Source: Thalassotalea psychrophila (GTDB lineage Bacteria; Pseudomonadota; Gammaproteobacteria; Enterobacterales; Alteromonadaceae). Taken from it: DNA of 64,000 nucleotides. The notes beneath the pieces are model-generated. The model had not been told where the DNA came from. It worked only from the letters and a program-made list of their open reading frames with translations, and did no database searches. The stretch covers positions 3,720,001 to 3,784,000 of the forward strand of contig NZ_CP134145.1 in the NCBI RefSeq assembly GCF_031583595.1. The letters are read 5' to 3'. Below, piece after piece: positions 1-9,885 of the stretch. The position numbers and the translations under genes were made by a program. How positions within the stretch are numbered: the first letter of the stretch is position 1; every line of letters starts with the position of its first letter.

Positions 1-64
1 CTGCTTGCTCTAGTTTAGTTTTAATACCTAAATTTACAGGTCTAATATATTTTTTAAACGCCAT
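1..64 (-). CDS. Partial gene at window edge, unknown
   Basis: An ATG at 64 opens a frame that runs off the window. Only 21 codons are visible (starting MAFKKYIRPVNLG), preceded by a GAAGG-like ribosome binding site about 11 bases upstream. It starts 3 bases after the stop of another short minus-strand frame, as in an operon. I do not recognise the family from so few residues. The clean start, binding site and tight spacing make it plausible, but coding status cannot be settled from this window. Confidence 0.35.
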   Translation of the reverse strand, partial: MAFKKYIRPVNLGIKTKLEQA

Positions 65-67
65 TAA

Positions 68-214
68 TTATGAACCTTCAATTCCTGAAGTAATTATTAA
101 TTCCATGTGCTTATCTACGTCTGCAATTCGCTCAAAGCAGCCTTTAGTATTTGGTTCATTAAAGACAAATACTTCTGACAAAGCGGTCGTAAGAAAAGTC
201 TCTGAGATGATCAC
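68..214 (-). other. Short protein-like frame, 5' end unclear
   Basis: The minus strand is open from about 226 down to a TAA at 68. Its translation looks protein-like, with the segments TTALSEVFVFNEPNTKG and DKHMELIITSGIEGS. There is no ATG near its 5' end; the only usual start codon is a GTG at 214, without a clear ribosome binding site, and an in-frame stop lies just upstream. It may be a truncated gene whose 5' part was lost, or a small gene with a GTG start. It sits 3 bases before the edge gene, which suggests both are the remains of one operon. Confidence 0.3.
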
Positions 215-394
215 TTTGTGCGCATTAGATACATATCTATATTAGAGTTACCTTCTATAGTTAGGTATCTCTAATATAGAGTTGATTACAATCTTATTTG
301 ATATTAACTAATCAAAACATATTTGCTGTTTTTCAAAAGAAGAGCAAAATTTTCACACGCTCAGTGGAATCGTGCTCTTATATCAAACTGTCGA

Positions 395-424
395 AGGCGG
401 TAGTCCTTTTGAGCTCTACCGCCT
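395..424 (-). terminator. Hairpin downstream of the PKD lipoprotein
   Basis: A perfect 9-bp inverted repeat (AGGCGGTAG / CTACCGCCT) has a 12-base loop. It lies 60 bases past the stop of the lipoprotein gene on the minus strand. It lacks a strong U-tract, so termination is inferred from position and stem strength only. Confidence 0.45.
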
Positions 425-484
425 GCCTCATCTATTTAAACGGCTAACATAACTAAGCAAAGAGCTTATATCTATTTCTAGATG

Positions 485-3328
485 TTACTGGTTTTGTATC
501 AATAGACGGTGTCCAGTGAGGTTATCAACCATAAACAGAGCGTCAATTCTTTCATCTGCTACAACAGAAACCTGATCATCTTTAAATAGATCAATGCCAA
601 TAGGTTGTTGCAAATTGATTCCGTTTTCAATGCTTTTCGTACTGACAAATGAACGTTCACCAGTATCTAGATCATAAGCAAAAACCGATTCATGATCTTG
701 TGACGATGCGAGTAAGCGATTGTTATCAATATCAATCACATGCCCCCTGGTGTTGCTAATATCAGGACCACCTTGTACATCTTGAGCAGAAAAAACACGT
801 CGAGCACCAGTAGTTACATCAACAGCCCACAATGTATATGAGGTGCCATAAAAGATAACTTGGTTATTTACTGGGTCAAACGTCATATCGTAGTTGGCAT
901 AAAAGTTATTCTGAGCAACGTTTTCTGGCAGCGTAATATCAACAATCGGTGAAACGTCAGTTAATACTTTTTTCTCAATATCCCATGCTAATAGACTAAA
1001 TCGACCAAAATTTGCTGGTACATCACTGAAATCAATTTGCCTAGCTAAATAAAGTATCTGATTGGCTTCATCCAGCGCCATGGAATCTACATTAAAGTTA
1101 GGGTAAGCAATTGTTGCTTTCTCAGTTGCACCTATAAGTACAGTGTAGTCACCGGTATCAACATCAATTTCAAACACTTCCTCATCCGAGCTACTATCAT
1201 CGTTATAAACAAATAGTGAACTACTCACAGAGTTATAAGTGGCAATTTCAAAAGAAACGGAAGGGTAACTCCCGAGTGTTGTCCAACTATTATTTGCTAA
1301 ATCAAGGCTATGTACTTGTGCTGCGCTCAAACCAGTGTTTTTTCTATCTAGCCAGTACAGTAAATTATCATCTGAATTTATAACCACTTCTCTAGGCGTG
1401 GTTGGTGACAGTGTAGCATCACCAATGGTTAAATCCGGACCTTTAAACTCAGCTGATAGATTAACTGAAGGAAAATTAGCCGCTAATTGATAATGCAACT
1501 GTTGCAAATTGGCTGAACTGCCTGAATCAAAAATAAGTTCATTATCAGCAACATTGAACTGGCTCAAGTTATTTGAAACAGCCCCTAAATCATTAAGCTG
1601 TGGCTCTAAATCACTGATTGTTTGATTGGCAATATCAAGTACACATAATTTAGGGTATTTATAATAAACCACTGAATGACTAGCTTGATGGTAGCCATAT
1701 TTATTATAACTCTCTGTCATTGCCTGACAGCCATCATTAACAGTTGTAACTTGTAATATATTACTAAAGTCACAAGGTGCGACATCACAACTAGCCAACT
1801 CAACCTCTGCGGTATAGGTTTCTTGAGTATCATCTTTTGCAAATAATACAATTAAGGTATTGTCATCTTTATAATCGACGGATCGGTAGAAAGATCGGCT
1901 TGAAGCTGTGATTGTTTGTAAATCGGGAAAGTCCATTTCAATAATACTTTTCAGAGCAATATCGTAAAATATCGGTGGTTCATCTTTCCTATAACGCGTT
2001 AATAGTATTTGTCCCGCTGTGCCTCTACTAGTATCGAGCAGCATATTGGTATCATCGTTAACATCATAATCAATATAACCTGCTGAGTCAGGTCCATATA
2101 ATTCAGTTAATGTGCCCGTGGCGAGCGTTATTGCCATCACTCTAAAGGTATCTTCAAAGTCGTTCCAGTAATACAATAAACTACCATCTTCTGAAAGCAC
2201 CATGCCTTCCGGCGGATCTTCTTTTAGTTCATCACGAAACTCATCATCATTAGGAAAATCCTCGATGCGAAATTGATAAATAGCCGAAGTATTTGTGCCA
2301 TCTGCCGTGCGATGTAAAATACTCTTAGTACCATCGTCATAAATATAATAACTACCATCATCATCATTTTTAGCAATCTGTCTTGTACCTGTAACAGCAA
2401 TGCCTACTCTTTTAACATCAATAGCATCAAGAGTGATATTATCATTACCCGCTGAATACTGAACGTTAAATGCATTTTCACCCATAGCTAAAGGAAGTTC
2501 TACAGTCCAGAACCCCTCAGTTTGGTAGGTAATTCTATCGACATCCGTACCGTTAACACTTAGATTTTCTACATCTTGCCCTTGAGTGCCTCTGATGATT
2601 ATTGAGTCGTTGTCAGTTAGTGAGGAAACTTTAGGGAATACTACATTTACTGAGTAATCAGCATGGTTAACGGTGATAATTACAGAGTCTGTTGCCGTTG
2701 CTCCTTCATTATCAGTTACCGTTAATTGGAAAGTAAGGGTTAATTGAACAAGCGTGCTTGGCGCATCAAATGTAGCAGTTGCGGTATCTGCGCTCGTAAT
2801 AGCTACAGGGTTGCCATCAGTTTGTGTCCAACTATAACTTTCGATAGTTCCATCAGAGTCTGTGCCGCTGCCAGTTAAGGACACAGTTGTCACTTCATTA
2901 ACCGTTTGATCACTACCTGCATTAGTAGAAGGTGCAACATTCACAGGGTTTACCATGATGGCTATGACGTCTGTTGCCGTTGCGCCTTCATTATCAGTTA
3001 CCGTTAATTGGAAAGTAAGGGTTAATTGAACAAGCGTGCTTGGCGCATCAAATGTAGCAGTTGCGGTATTTGCGTTCGTAAGAGTTACAGGATTGCCATC
3101 AGTTTGTGTCCAACTATAACTTTCAATAGTCCCGTCAGAGTCTGTGCCGCTGCCAGTTAAGGATACAGTTGTCACTTCATTAACCGTTTGATCACTACCC
3201 GCATTAGTAGTAGGTGCAACATTAGCAATTGAGGCTTTATTACTATCCTCTTCTCCACCTCCTCCTCCACAGGCAAAAAGTTGAGTAATAAATAACAAAA
3301 CAAACAGCTGTGTTGAAAATCGTTTCAT
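485..3328 (-). CDS. PKD-repeat, beta-propeller-like lipoprotein
   Basis: This 947-residue envelope protein starts with a lipoprotein signal peptide (MKRFSTQLFV...QLFAC, lipidated Cys20) followed by a glycine run. The start at 3328 is preferred over a frame 20 codons longer because it gives a clean signal peptide and has AGGAAG 8 bases upstream. Residues about 36-225 are two nearly identical PKD/cadherin-like domains (VAP.TNAGSDQTVNE ... TDNEGATATD). The rest contains repeated short beta-rich segments that include 'DNNRLLASS' and 'DPVNNQVIFYG', reminiscent of TolB/WD40-like propeller blades. No enzyme motif was seen. A surface-anchored binding or adhesion role is inference. It stands alone, with long non-coding DNA upstream. 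Confidence 0.8.
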   Translation of the reverse strand: MKRFSTQLFVLLFITQLFACGGGGGEEDSNKASIANVAPTTNAGSDQTVNEVTTVSLTGSGTDSDGTIESYSWTQTDGNPVTLTNANTATATFDAPSTLVQLTLTFQLTVTDNEGATATDVIAIMVNPVNVAPSTNAGSDQTVNEVTTVSLTGSGTDSDGTIESYSWTQTDGNPVAITSADTATATFDAPSTLVQLTLTFQLTVTDNEGATATDSVIITVNHADYSVNVVFPKVSSLTDNDSIIIRGTQGQDVENLSVNGTDVDRITYQTEGFWTVELPLAMGENAFNVQYSAGNDNITLDAIDVKRVGIAVTGTRQIAKNDDDGSYYIYDDGTKSILHRTADGTNTSAIYQFRIEDFPNDDEFRDELKEDPPEGMVLSEDGSLLYYWNDFEDTFRVMAITLATGTLTELYGPDSAGYIDYDVNDDTNMLLDTSRGTAGQILLTRYRKDEPPIFYDIALKSIIEMDFPDLQTITASSRSFYRSVDYKDDNTLIVLFAKDDTQETYTAEVELASCDVAPCDFSNILQVTTVNDGCQAMTESYNKYGYHQASHSVVYYKYPKLCVLDIANQTISDLEPQLNDLGAVSNNLSQFNVADNELIFDSGSSANLQQLHYQLAANFPSVNLSAEFKGPDLTIGDATLSPTTPREVVINSDDNLLYWLDRKNTGLSAAQVHSLDLANNSWTTLGSYPSVSFEIATYNSVSSSLFVYNDDSSSDEEVFEIDVDTGDYTVLIGATEKATIAYPNFNVDSMALDEANQILYLARQIDFSDVPANFGRFSLLAWDIEKKVLTDVSPIVDITLPENVAQNNFYANYDMTFDPVNNQVIFYGTSYTLWAVDVTTGARRVFSAQDVQGGPDISNTRGHVIDIDNNRLLASSQDHESVFAYDLDTGERSFVSTKSIENGINLQQPIGIDLFKDDQVSVVADERIDALFMVDNLTGHRLLIQNQ
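2689..3225. repeat. Tandem duplication encoding two PKD domains
   Basis: Two copies of about 255 bp (roughly 2689-2943 and 2971-3225) repeat with a period of 282 bp, which is 94 codons and keeps the frame. Long blocks are identical, for example around 2705-2780 and 2987-3062. The near identity of DNA, not only protein, points to recent duplication or ongoing gene conversion within the lipoprotein gene. Confidence 0.85.
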
Positions 3329-4135
3329 TTTAAAACTTCCTATATCTTGTTTTAGTCTGATAATGATAAAACCATTAATTACAGACAAATTAGAAAAAAA
3401 ACTAGGTAAACGAAGACGAACGCCAAGATAATAAAAAGTGATATATTCAGAGCAGATCTATCAAAACAAACATTATATTTACTCGATTTTTTTTACCAAG
3501 AGTAATCCATTATTTCAATCACTCAAAAGCGTCGAACCATACAATTGACAGCTTTCAAAATAGTAAGCAATAAATTAAATTAATAGTTTGTATTCGTTAT
3601 TTTCTGAGATATGAAAGTAAAGGAGAATAACAATCAGGTGAGCCTTTTTTATTATTATTATTTTATCTTTGTAATTACAACATCTACAGATGATTTACAA
3701 TACAGTATATCAAGCATTGTTGTCTATATGCGATATTAAAGGCTCTCTCCCTTTTGGGTAGCATTCAGTAAACCCTTGATATTACTCAGACTATTTATAG
3801 CTCCAAGAGCTAAGGAACAATACTCTCTCAGTGGGGGGGAAGTTATTCAAAACAAACGTAGAGTTTACTGGACAAAATATTTCACAGTATAAAACTCTAA
3901 TACTTACTTGTTACACTTATGCCAAGTCTGAAGGAGGCCCCTCATCTCGTTCCACTTCTGGGGATGGCGAAGTATTTTTCTAATATGGTATATCTGTTCA
4001 TGACATAGTCAAAGCCATTAAATAAATATAATACCAAGTCCATTAATTATCTGCCTTGTTTTTATCCGTTTGTCCTCACTAAAAAGTAGATCTCATCATT
4101 AATGGAATTGGTATAAATCGCCAGTTAGCAGGCAT
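3329..4135. other. Long intergenic stretch, no gene seen
   Basis: About 800 bases between the lipoprotein gene and the lysS terminator hold no convincing reading frame on either strand. The 5' part must contain the lipoprotein promoter, but no clear -35/-10 pair stands out. A poly-TTA tract lies around 3648-3665. The only structured element recognised is the inverted repeat at 4031-4114. Confidence 0.6.
4031..4114. repeat. Imperfect inverted repeat (MITE-like)
   Basis: The left arm ATACCAAGTCCATTAAT (4031-4047) and right arm ATTAATGGAATTGGTAT (4098-4114) are complementary at 16 of 17 positions and bound an 84-bp segment. Similar ATACCAA...ATTAAT strings occur at 10504 and, as a half copy, near 41096. 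This suggests a dispersed intergenic repeat family. No transposase is linked to it. Confidence 0.6.
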
Positions 4136-4163
4136 AAAAAAACCACCTTTAGGTGGTTTTTTT
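4136..4163 (-). terminator. Terminator of lysS
   Basis: The stem AACCACC/GGTGGTT (4141-4147, 4152-4158) with loop TTTA is flanked by A-runs on the left and T-runs on the right. It therefore reads as a rho-independent terminator in both directions. It lies 21 bases past the lysS stop on the minus strand. Confidence 0.85.
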
Positions 4164-4183
4164 CAATTTACTATAACAACAAT

Positions 4184-5722
4184 TTATTCAGCAACTGGAC
4201 GCATATGTGGGAACAAGATCACGTCTTTAATTGTTGGAGAGTCAGTAAATAACATTACTAAACGATCAATACCAATACCTTCACCGGCTGTTGGTGGTAA
4301 ACCATACTCAAGGGCTGTGATGTAGTCTTCATCAAAATGCATAGCTTCATCATCGCCAGCATCTTTTTCTTCAACTTGCTTTTTAAAGCGTGCGGCTTGA
4401 TCTTCAGCATCGTTAAGCTCAGAGAAGCCATTTGCTAATTCACGGCCGCCAACGAAGAACTCGAAGCGGTCAGTTATGAATGAGTTGTCATCGTTACGAC
4501 GAGCTAGTGGTGAAACTTCCCATGGGTATTCTGTAATGAATGTAGGTTGGTCAAGCATATGCTCTGCAACTTCTTCAAAAATTTCACAAAGGTACTTACC
4601 TGGACCCCAAACGTTTTTACCTTCAGGCTCTTTAACGCCAACTTTCTTAGCAATAGCGCGTAGCTCTTCAAAGCGACCTTCTGGATCTTTAATTACGTCA
4701 GCGTCTAAATGTGGCGCATGCTTAATAACTGCATCCATCATTGATATACGCTCAAACGGTTGACCGAAATCGTAGAACTTCTCTTCAGTTACATCGCCGT
4801 CACTATTTTTAACTGTATTACGAATAACTGAGTTACCCATAACATCTACAGCTAAGGTACGTAGCATATCTTCAGTAAGGTTCATTAAGTCATTGTAATC
4901 AGCATACGCTTGGTAGAATTCAATCATAGTGAATTCTGGGTTATGACGAGTTGATAAACCTTCGTTACGGAAGTTACGGTTAATTTCGAATACTTTTTCG
5001 AAACCACCAACCACTAAACGTTTTAAGTAAAGCTCTGGAGCGATACGTAAGTACATGTCAATATCTAAGGCATTATGGAATGTTTCAAATGGCTTAGCTG
5101 TGGCGCCACCAGGAACAACTTGTAGCATTGGCGTTTCAACTTCCATGAAACCACGCTCAGTTAAGAAGTTACGAATACCACTAACTATTTGAGAACGGAC
5201 TTGGAATGTATCACGAGTTTTTTCATTGATGATCAAATCAACGTAGCGTTGACGGTACTTCATTTCTTGATCTGATAAACCGTGGAATTTTTCTGGTAAT
5301 GGGCGTAATGATTTAGTTAATAATGAATACTCTTCCATATTCACGTATAAATCGCCTTTACCTGATTTATGTAAAATACCTTTAACACCAATAATGTCAC
5401 CGATATCTAATAAGCCCCAACGTGCTTTAATGTCTTTTTGTACAGCTTTTTCAGCATAAGCCTGAATTCGGCCAGACATATCTTGTAAAACCAAGAATGG
5501 ACCTCGTTTAGCCATAACACGACCAGCAACAGCATAAGTTACCTGTAATTCTTCAAGCTCTTCTTTGGTTTTTTCACCATGTTCAGCTTGAATATCAGCA
5601 GCGTAATGCTCACGATTAAAATCATTTGGGTGGCCATTAGCTGGGCAGTTTTCACGAATGTTATCTAATTTACCGCGACGTTCAGCGATTAATTTGTTTT
5701 CGTCTTTTGCTTGTTCTGTCAT
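4184..5722 (-). CDS. lysS: Lysyl-tRNA synthetase, class II
   Basis: Charges tRNA-Lys with lysine in the cytoplasm. The 512-residue length fits the bacterial class II enzyme. The N-terminal OB-fold anticodon-binding domain covers about residues 60-165 ([17 protein letters not shown]). The catalytic core shows motif 1 ([12 protein letters not shown]), motif 2 ([20 protein letters not shown]) and motif 3 ([11 protein letters not shown]). It follows prfB by 28 bases on the same strand, the same prfB-lysS order as in Escherichia coli, so co-transcription is likely. It ends in a strong terminator. Nothing unusual is seen. Confidence 0.97.
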   Translation of the reverse strand: MTEQAKDENKLIAERRGKLDNIRENCPANGHPNDFNREHYAADIQAEHGEKTKEELEELQVTYAVAGRVMAKRGPFLVLQDMSGRIQAYAEKAVQKDIKARWGLLDIGDIIGVKGILHKSGKGDLYVNMEEYSLLTKSLRPLPEKFHGLSDQEMKYRQRYVDLIINEKTRDTFQVRSQIVSGIRNFLTERGFMEVETPMLQVVPGGATAKPFETFHNALDIDMYLRIAPELYLKRLVVGGFEKVFEINRNFRNEGLSTRHNPEFTMIEFYQAYADYNDLMNLTEDMLRTLAVDVMGNSVIRNTVKNSDGDVTEEKFYDFGQPFERISMMDAVIKHAPHLDADVIKDPEGRFEELRAIAKKVGVKEPEGKNVWGPGKYLCEIFEEVAEHMLDQPTFITEYPWEVSPLARRNDDNSFITDRFEFFVGGRELANGFSELNDAEDQAARFKKQVEEKDAGDDEAMHFDEDYITALEYGLPPTAGEGIGIDRLVMLFTDSPTIKDVILFPHMRPVAE

Positions 5723-5750
5723 TTTAATTTCTCAGTATTACGTAAATATT

Positions 5751-6849
5751 TTAAAGGCCAAATTTTAAGCTGGCTTCAATAAATTGATCTAAACCACCGT
5801 CTAGCACTGCTTGTGTATTGCGTGATTCAACGCCGGTTCGTAAATCTTTTATGCGGCTATCATCTAGCACGTAAGAACGAATTTGGCTGCCCCAGCCGAT
5901 ATCAGACTTGCCATCTTCGAGCATTTGCTTATCTTCGTTTTGTTTTTGCATTTCTAGTTCATAAAGCTTAGCTTTTAAAAGCTTCATCGCCGTTGCTCGG
6001 TTTTTATGCTGCGAGCGATCGGCCTGACAACTCACCACGGCATTTGTTGGAATGTGAGTGATACGAATTGCCGAATCGGTTTTGTTTACATGCTGACCAC
6101 CAGCACCAGACGCTCTAAAGGTATCAATGCGTAAATCAGCCGGATTGATATCTATTTCAATATCGTCATCTATTTCAGGATAAATAAACGCTGAAGCAAA
6201 CGATGTATGACGCTTACCACTCGAATCAAACGGCGATTTGCGAACTAAACGATGCACACCGGTTTCGGTTTTTAACCAACCGTAGGCATATTCACCGGTA
6301 AACTTTATAGTACAACCTTTGATGCCTGCAACATCACCATCAGTTTCTTCTATAACTTCAGGCTTATAGCCGTGGGCATCGCCCCAACGTAAAAACATAC
6401 GTTGGATCATTTGCGCCCAATCTTGAGCTTCAGTACCGCCAGAGCCTGATTGAATATCAAGGTAACAATTGTTTGCATCTTGCGGGCCAGAAAACATCCG
6501 GCGGAATTCAAGTTTTGCTAATTGCGTTTCTAAACCATCAATTTCGGCTTGGGCCTCAATTAAGGTTTCTTCGTCTTCTTCTTCAACAGCAAGTTCGATT
6601 AATTCGCTAGCATCTTCACAACCACTATCCATGTCATCGATAGTTTTTACTATCAGCTCTAATGATGAACGTTCTTTACCAAGCGCTTGTGCTCGCTCAG
6701 GTTCGTTCCATACATCAGGAAGCTCTAGTTCACGATTAACTTCAGTTAAGCGTTCAAATTTTTGGTCATAGTCAAAGGTACCCCCGAAGCACATCGGTGC
6801 GTTCGCGAATGTCTTTGATTTGGTTATGTAAAGGATTGACTTCAAACAT
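5751..6849 (-). CDS. prfB: Peptide chain release factor 2 (frameshifted gene)
   Basis: Recognises UGA and UAA stop codons and triggers peptide release. The gene starts at ATG 6849 ([18 protein letters not shown]), runs 25 codons to an in-frame TGA at 6774-6772, and continues in the +1 frame (DYDQKFERL...) to 5751, giving 365 residues, the same as E. coli RF2. The GGQ loop ([10 protein letters not shown]) and the SPF stop-recognition motif ([10 protein letters not shown]) are both present. A frame beginning MKSILYITK in the +1 phase is an artefact of ignoring the shift. The gene lies between recJ and lysS as in enterobacteria. Regulation is autogenous: scarce RF2 favours frameshifting and so more RF2. 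Confidence 0.97.
6771..6786 (-). promoter_or_regulatory. RF2 programmed +1 frameshift site
   Basis: Reading the minus strand, codons CGG GGG TAC CTT are followed by TGA C. The G-rich run acts as an internal Shine-Dalgarno, CTT is the slippery codon and TGA the poorly terminating stop. This matches the classic RF2 recoding site (AGG GGG UAU CUU UGA C in E. coli). Confidence 0.95.
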
Positions 6850-6902
6850 CAATAAAAACTTAGCTCAAAAACTTAGAAAAATAGTCGCGCATTGTAGCGT
6901 AA

Positions 6903-6932
6903 TAACGCTCTACATAAAAGAGTAGAGCGTTA
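6903..6932 (-). terminator. Hairpin between recJ and prfB
   Basis: A perfect 11-bp inverted repeat (TAACGCTCTAC / GTAGAGCGTTA) has an 8-base loop and lies 38 bases past the recJ stop. No strong U-tract follows on the minus strand, so it could be an attenuating or RNA-stabilising hairpin rather than a full terminator. Confidence 0.55.
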
Positions 6933-6969
6933 TCTTTATATTTATTATTCAATAAAATAACAATTGAAT

Positions 6970-8691
6970 TTACACAGCTTCAATATGATCAACCAAAAGC
7001 TGCACTGTTTGTTTGCCTCTAAATTCATTAACGTCGAGTTTATATGCCAAGTGCACCCAGTTGCATTGATTATTAGGCCAGATAGATGTATCAACATTAA
7101 ATGCGATGGCATCTATGGCTAAATCGTCAATTTGTACCATCAGTTTTAAATGTTTTTCACCAACAATGCGTTGTTGAATAATTTTAAAATTATTATCAAA
7201 TACTGGCTCAGGAAAATTTTGTCCCCAAGGACCAGACTCTCTTAATAAACTGGCAAACTCTAAATTGAAAGCGTCTTTTGCTAGTTCGCCATCAGACAAT
7301 ATTTTGCCTTGAAGCATATCCGCACTTAACCATTTCTGGGCATATTCATTAAGTAATTGTTGAAATTTATTAAAGTCTGATTTATTAATAGAAAGCCCTG
7401 CAGCCATCGCATGACCACCAAACTTTAAAATTAAATCTGGGTGTTGAGAGTCAATATGTTCAAGTAAATCACGAATGTGTAAACCGGGAATTGAACGAGC
7501 CGAGCCTTTAATTTCATCGTCATTACCACTGGCAAACACTACCGTTGGCCGATGAAATTTTTCTTTTAATCGCCCTGCAACTATGCCAATAACGCCTTGA
7601 TGCCAATCATCTTGAAATAAAGCTAATGCTGAAGGTAAATTATCTTCACAAAAGTTCAGCTTTATAAGTACGTTTTCAGCTTCAAGCTGCATGCCCTGCT
7701 CTATTTCTCGTCGAGTTTTATTTAAATCATCGAGATCTTTGGCCATTATCCGAGCTTTGTTTAAATCGGTTTCGAGTAAACATTGAATACCCAATCCCAT
7801 ATCATCTAATCGACCTGCAGCATTTAATCGCGGCCCTATGCCAAAACCAAAATCGCTGGCAACCATTTTTTGTTGATTTTTGCCTGCTATTTCAATTAGT
7901 GCCTCAATACCTGGGCGCGTAGCTCCTGCTCTTATTCGCTTTAAACCTTGAGCAACTAAAATTCGGTTATTTTGATCCAGGCTCACCACATCGGCAACCG
8001 TACCTAACGCGACTAGATCAAGAAGCTGTGCCATGTTTGGCTCAGGAATTTGTTTAGTGTTAAACCAATCATTACTACGCATTGTTTGACGAAGCGCTGC
8101 CATTAAATAAAAGGCAACGCCGACACCAGCAAGAGCTTTACTTGGAAAAGTACAGCCATGTTGGTTTGGATTAACAATGGCATCTGCATTTGGCAATGAA
8201 TTGCCTGGTAAATGATGGTCAGTCACTATCACCAAACAGCCTAATTCTTTCGCTTTAGCAACACCGCTAATACAGCTAATCCCGTTATCAACAGTAATAA
8301 TTACTTGTGCGCCTTTAGCCACTGCCATTTCACTAATTTCAGGTGTTAAACCATAGCCATATTCGAACCGATTTGGCACAATAAAGTCATGGTTAACCGA
8401 TCCTAGTAGCCTTAACCCGTCCATCATCAATGCTGTAGAAGTTGCACCATCGGCATCAAAGTCACCTACAACAATAATGCGTTTATTGTCTTTAATTGCA
8501 CTGAACAATAATTCACAGGCAGTATCTAGCCCCATCAACTTAGAAGGCTTGTGCATGCTTGCTGCACTTTGCTCTAATTGGCTTGGTTCAGTAATACCAC
8601 GAGATGCATATATTTGTTTTAGTACAGGATGTAGATGTGCCGGCAATGCCGATGTATCGCAATTCTCTCGGCGACTTATTTGCTTGTCCAT
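6970..8691 (-). CDS. recJ: Single-stranded-DNA exonuclease RecJ
   Basis: A 5'-3' single-strand DNA exonuclease for recombination and mismatch repair. Its 573 residues are close to the usual 577. The DHH phosphoesterase core is visible: VVGDFDADGATSTALM (motif I), ITVDNGISC (motif II) and VTDHHLPG, the DHH triad that binds manganese. The C-terminal half carries the DHHA1 domain with GGHAMAAGLSI, followed by an OB-fold region. It sits between dsbC and prfB as in E. coli. Start ATG 8691 gives a normal N-terminus, although no strong ribosome binding site precedes it. Confidence 0.96.
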   Translation of the reverse strand: MDKQISRRENCDTSALPAHLHPVLKQIYASRGITEPSQLEQSAASMHKPSKLMGLDTACELLFSAIKDNKRIIVVGDFDADGATSTALMMDGLRLLGSVNHDFIVPNRFEYGYGLTPEISEMAVAKGAQVIITVDNGISCISGVAKAKELGCLVIVTDHHLPGNSLPNADAIVNPNQHGCTFPSKALAGVGVAFYLMAALRQTMRSNDWFNTKQIPEPNMAQLLDLVALGTVADVVSLDQNNRILVAQGLKRIRAGATRPGIEALIEIAGKNQQKMVASDFGFGIGPRLNAAGRLDDMGLGIQCLLETDLNKARIMAKDLDDLNKTRREIEQGMQLEAENVLIKLNFCEDNLPSALALFQDDWHQGVIGIVAGRLKEKFHRPTVVFASGNDDEIKGSARSIPGLHIRDLLEHIDSQHPDLILKFGGHAMAAGLSINKSDFNKFQQLLNEYAQKWLSADMLQGKILSDGELAKDAFNLEFASLLRESGPWGQNFPEPVFDNNFKIIQQRIVGEKHLKLMVQIDDLAIDAIAFNVDTSIWPNNQCNWVHLAYKLDVNEFRGKQTVQLLVDHIEAV

Positions 8692-8807
8692 AAGGGGATC
8701 TTTTTAGAGTGGAATTAGTGATAGGTTATCGTATTTAGATAGGTTACGCTCGCTTTTACTTTAACGTCCGATTAAATTCAGACCAACCTACTTTATATTA
8801 GAAATAA

Positions 8808-8830
8808 TTAAGGCGCCAAATAGGCGCCTA
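8808..8830 (-). terminator. Hairpin after dsbC
   Basis: An AGGCGCC / GGCGCCT stem (8811-8817, 8823-8829) with a five-base loop lies 24 bases past the dsbC stop. AT-rich sequence follows on the minus strand. It suggests partial separation of dsbC and recJ transcription. Confidence 0.6.
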
Positions 8831-8853
8831 ATCATAAAATAAACAGAATTACA

Positions 8854-9588
8854 TTACCCTGCTTTTTTCACTGAATAGCTCTGAAATATTTGCTTCATTT
8901 GCTCAGGTGTTTTGTAACCAGGAAGCATCATGCCATCGTCTAACATAATTGCAGGAGTACCGGAAACTCCAATTTTGCGGCCAAAATCGTATTGTTCGCC
9001 CACAGGTAATGAACATACTTTTTGTTCAACCTGAGCGCCGCCTTTAGCATTGGTCATCGCACTTTGTTGATCATCACTACACCATACACTGCGAATGTCG
9101 GTGAAAGATTGGCTCTGTAATCCACCGCGAGGGAATGCCAAGTAACGCACGGTAATACCTAAGTCGTTATAGCTGCCCATTTGATTGTGCAATTTACGAC
9201 AGTAACCACAGGTTAAATCGGTGAACACAGTCATTTGATATTTTTCATCTTTAGCAGGAAAAACAATCATTGAACCTTCGAACTTTTCCATGCCATCAAT
9301 ACGCACTTTAGCTAAACTTTCTTCAGTTAAGCTGCTGATGCCATCTTCAGTAATTTCATATATTTTACCTTGAATTAAAAACTTACCATCAGCGCTGGTA
9401 TAAAACATGCCTTGGTTAGTAAAGGCTTCATATAAATTTTCCATTTTAGAGGGAGCAATAGACTCTACTTGTAAACCTAACTTGGATAAACTTGCTTTTA
9501 TCTGTGCTTCGTTGTTTTCAACAGCTTGACTTGGCAATGTGAACAACATAAATGTTGTAGACACAACTGCAATTAATTTTTTTAACAT
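8854..9588 (-). CDS. dsbC: Thiol:disulfide isomerase DsbC
   Basis: A periplasmic isomerase that reshuffles wrong disulfides. The 244-residue protein has a signal peptide (MLKKLIAVVSTTFMLFTLPSQA), an N-terminal dimerisation domain (about 25-85) and a thioredoxin fold with active site Cys127-Gly-Tyr-Cys130. Cys170 and Cys192 match the structural disulfide of DsbC, and GVSGTPAIML carries the cis-proline. In E. coli xerD lies directly upstream and fldB beyond it; here the 297-base upstream gap leads straight to a divergent fldB. DsbD, needed to keep it reduced, is not in the window. Confidence 0.95.
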   Translation of the reverse strand: MLKKLIAVVSTTFMLFTLPSQAVENNEAQIKASLSKLGLQVESIAPSKMENLYEAFTNQGMFYTSADGKFLIQGKIYEITEDGISSLTEESLAKVRIDGMEKFEGSMIVFPAKDEKYQMTVFTDLTCGYCRKLHNQMGSYNDLGITVRYLAFPRGGLQSQSFTDIRSVWCSDDQQSAMTNAKGGAQVEQKVCSLPVGEQYDFGRKIGVSGTPAIMLDDGMMLPGYKTPEQMKQIFQSYSVKKAG

Positions 9589-9885
9589 AACTTAATTTCC
9601 TAATATGTATTCCGTGTTCAATGCAATTACTAAGGCGCCCTTACAACTAATTAAGAACGCATATAAACATGACCGGATTTAGGTGGGTAAAATTACTTAC
9701 TTATGCCATCAAATGCAAGATAAACCCTTGCTTTTGATAACTGATTTGCCTATTTACACCTAAATTTACCTACTATTAACACATTATAGTTCATTAATGC
9801 CGATATTTACCCGTATTTCACTTTAGCTTATGCTGAATTTTCTGTTAGAATCGCGGGCAAATAAAGTACTGGAAATATCATTATA

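Noticed and set aside
3612-3740. Possible 42-codon peptide (MKVKENNQV...) in the gap before lysS
   Set aside because: No ribosome binding site at the right distance, low-complexity tyrosine run from a TTA repeat, no context support.
6775-6845. prfB starting at MKSILYITK in a single frame
   Set aside because: This is the +1 phase read upstream of the recoding site. The zero-frame start at 6849 plus the CTT-TGA shift gives the full-length RF2 of 365 residues.
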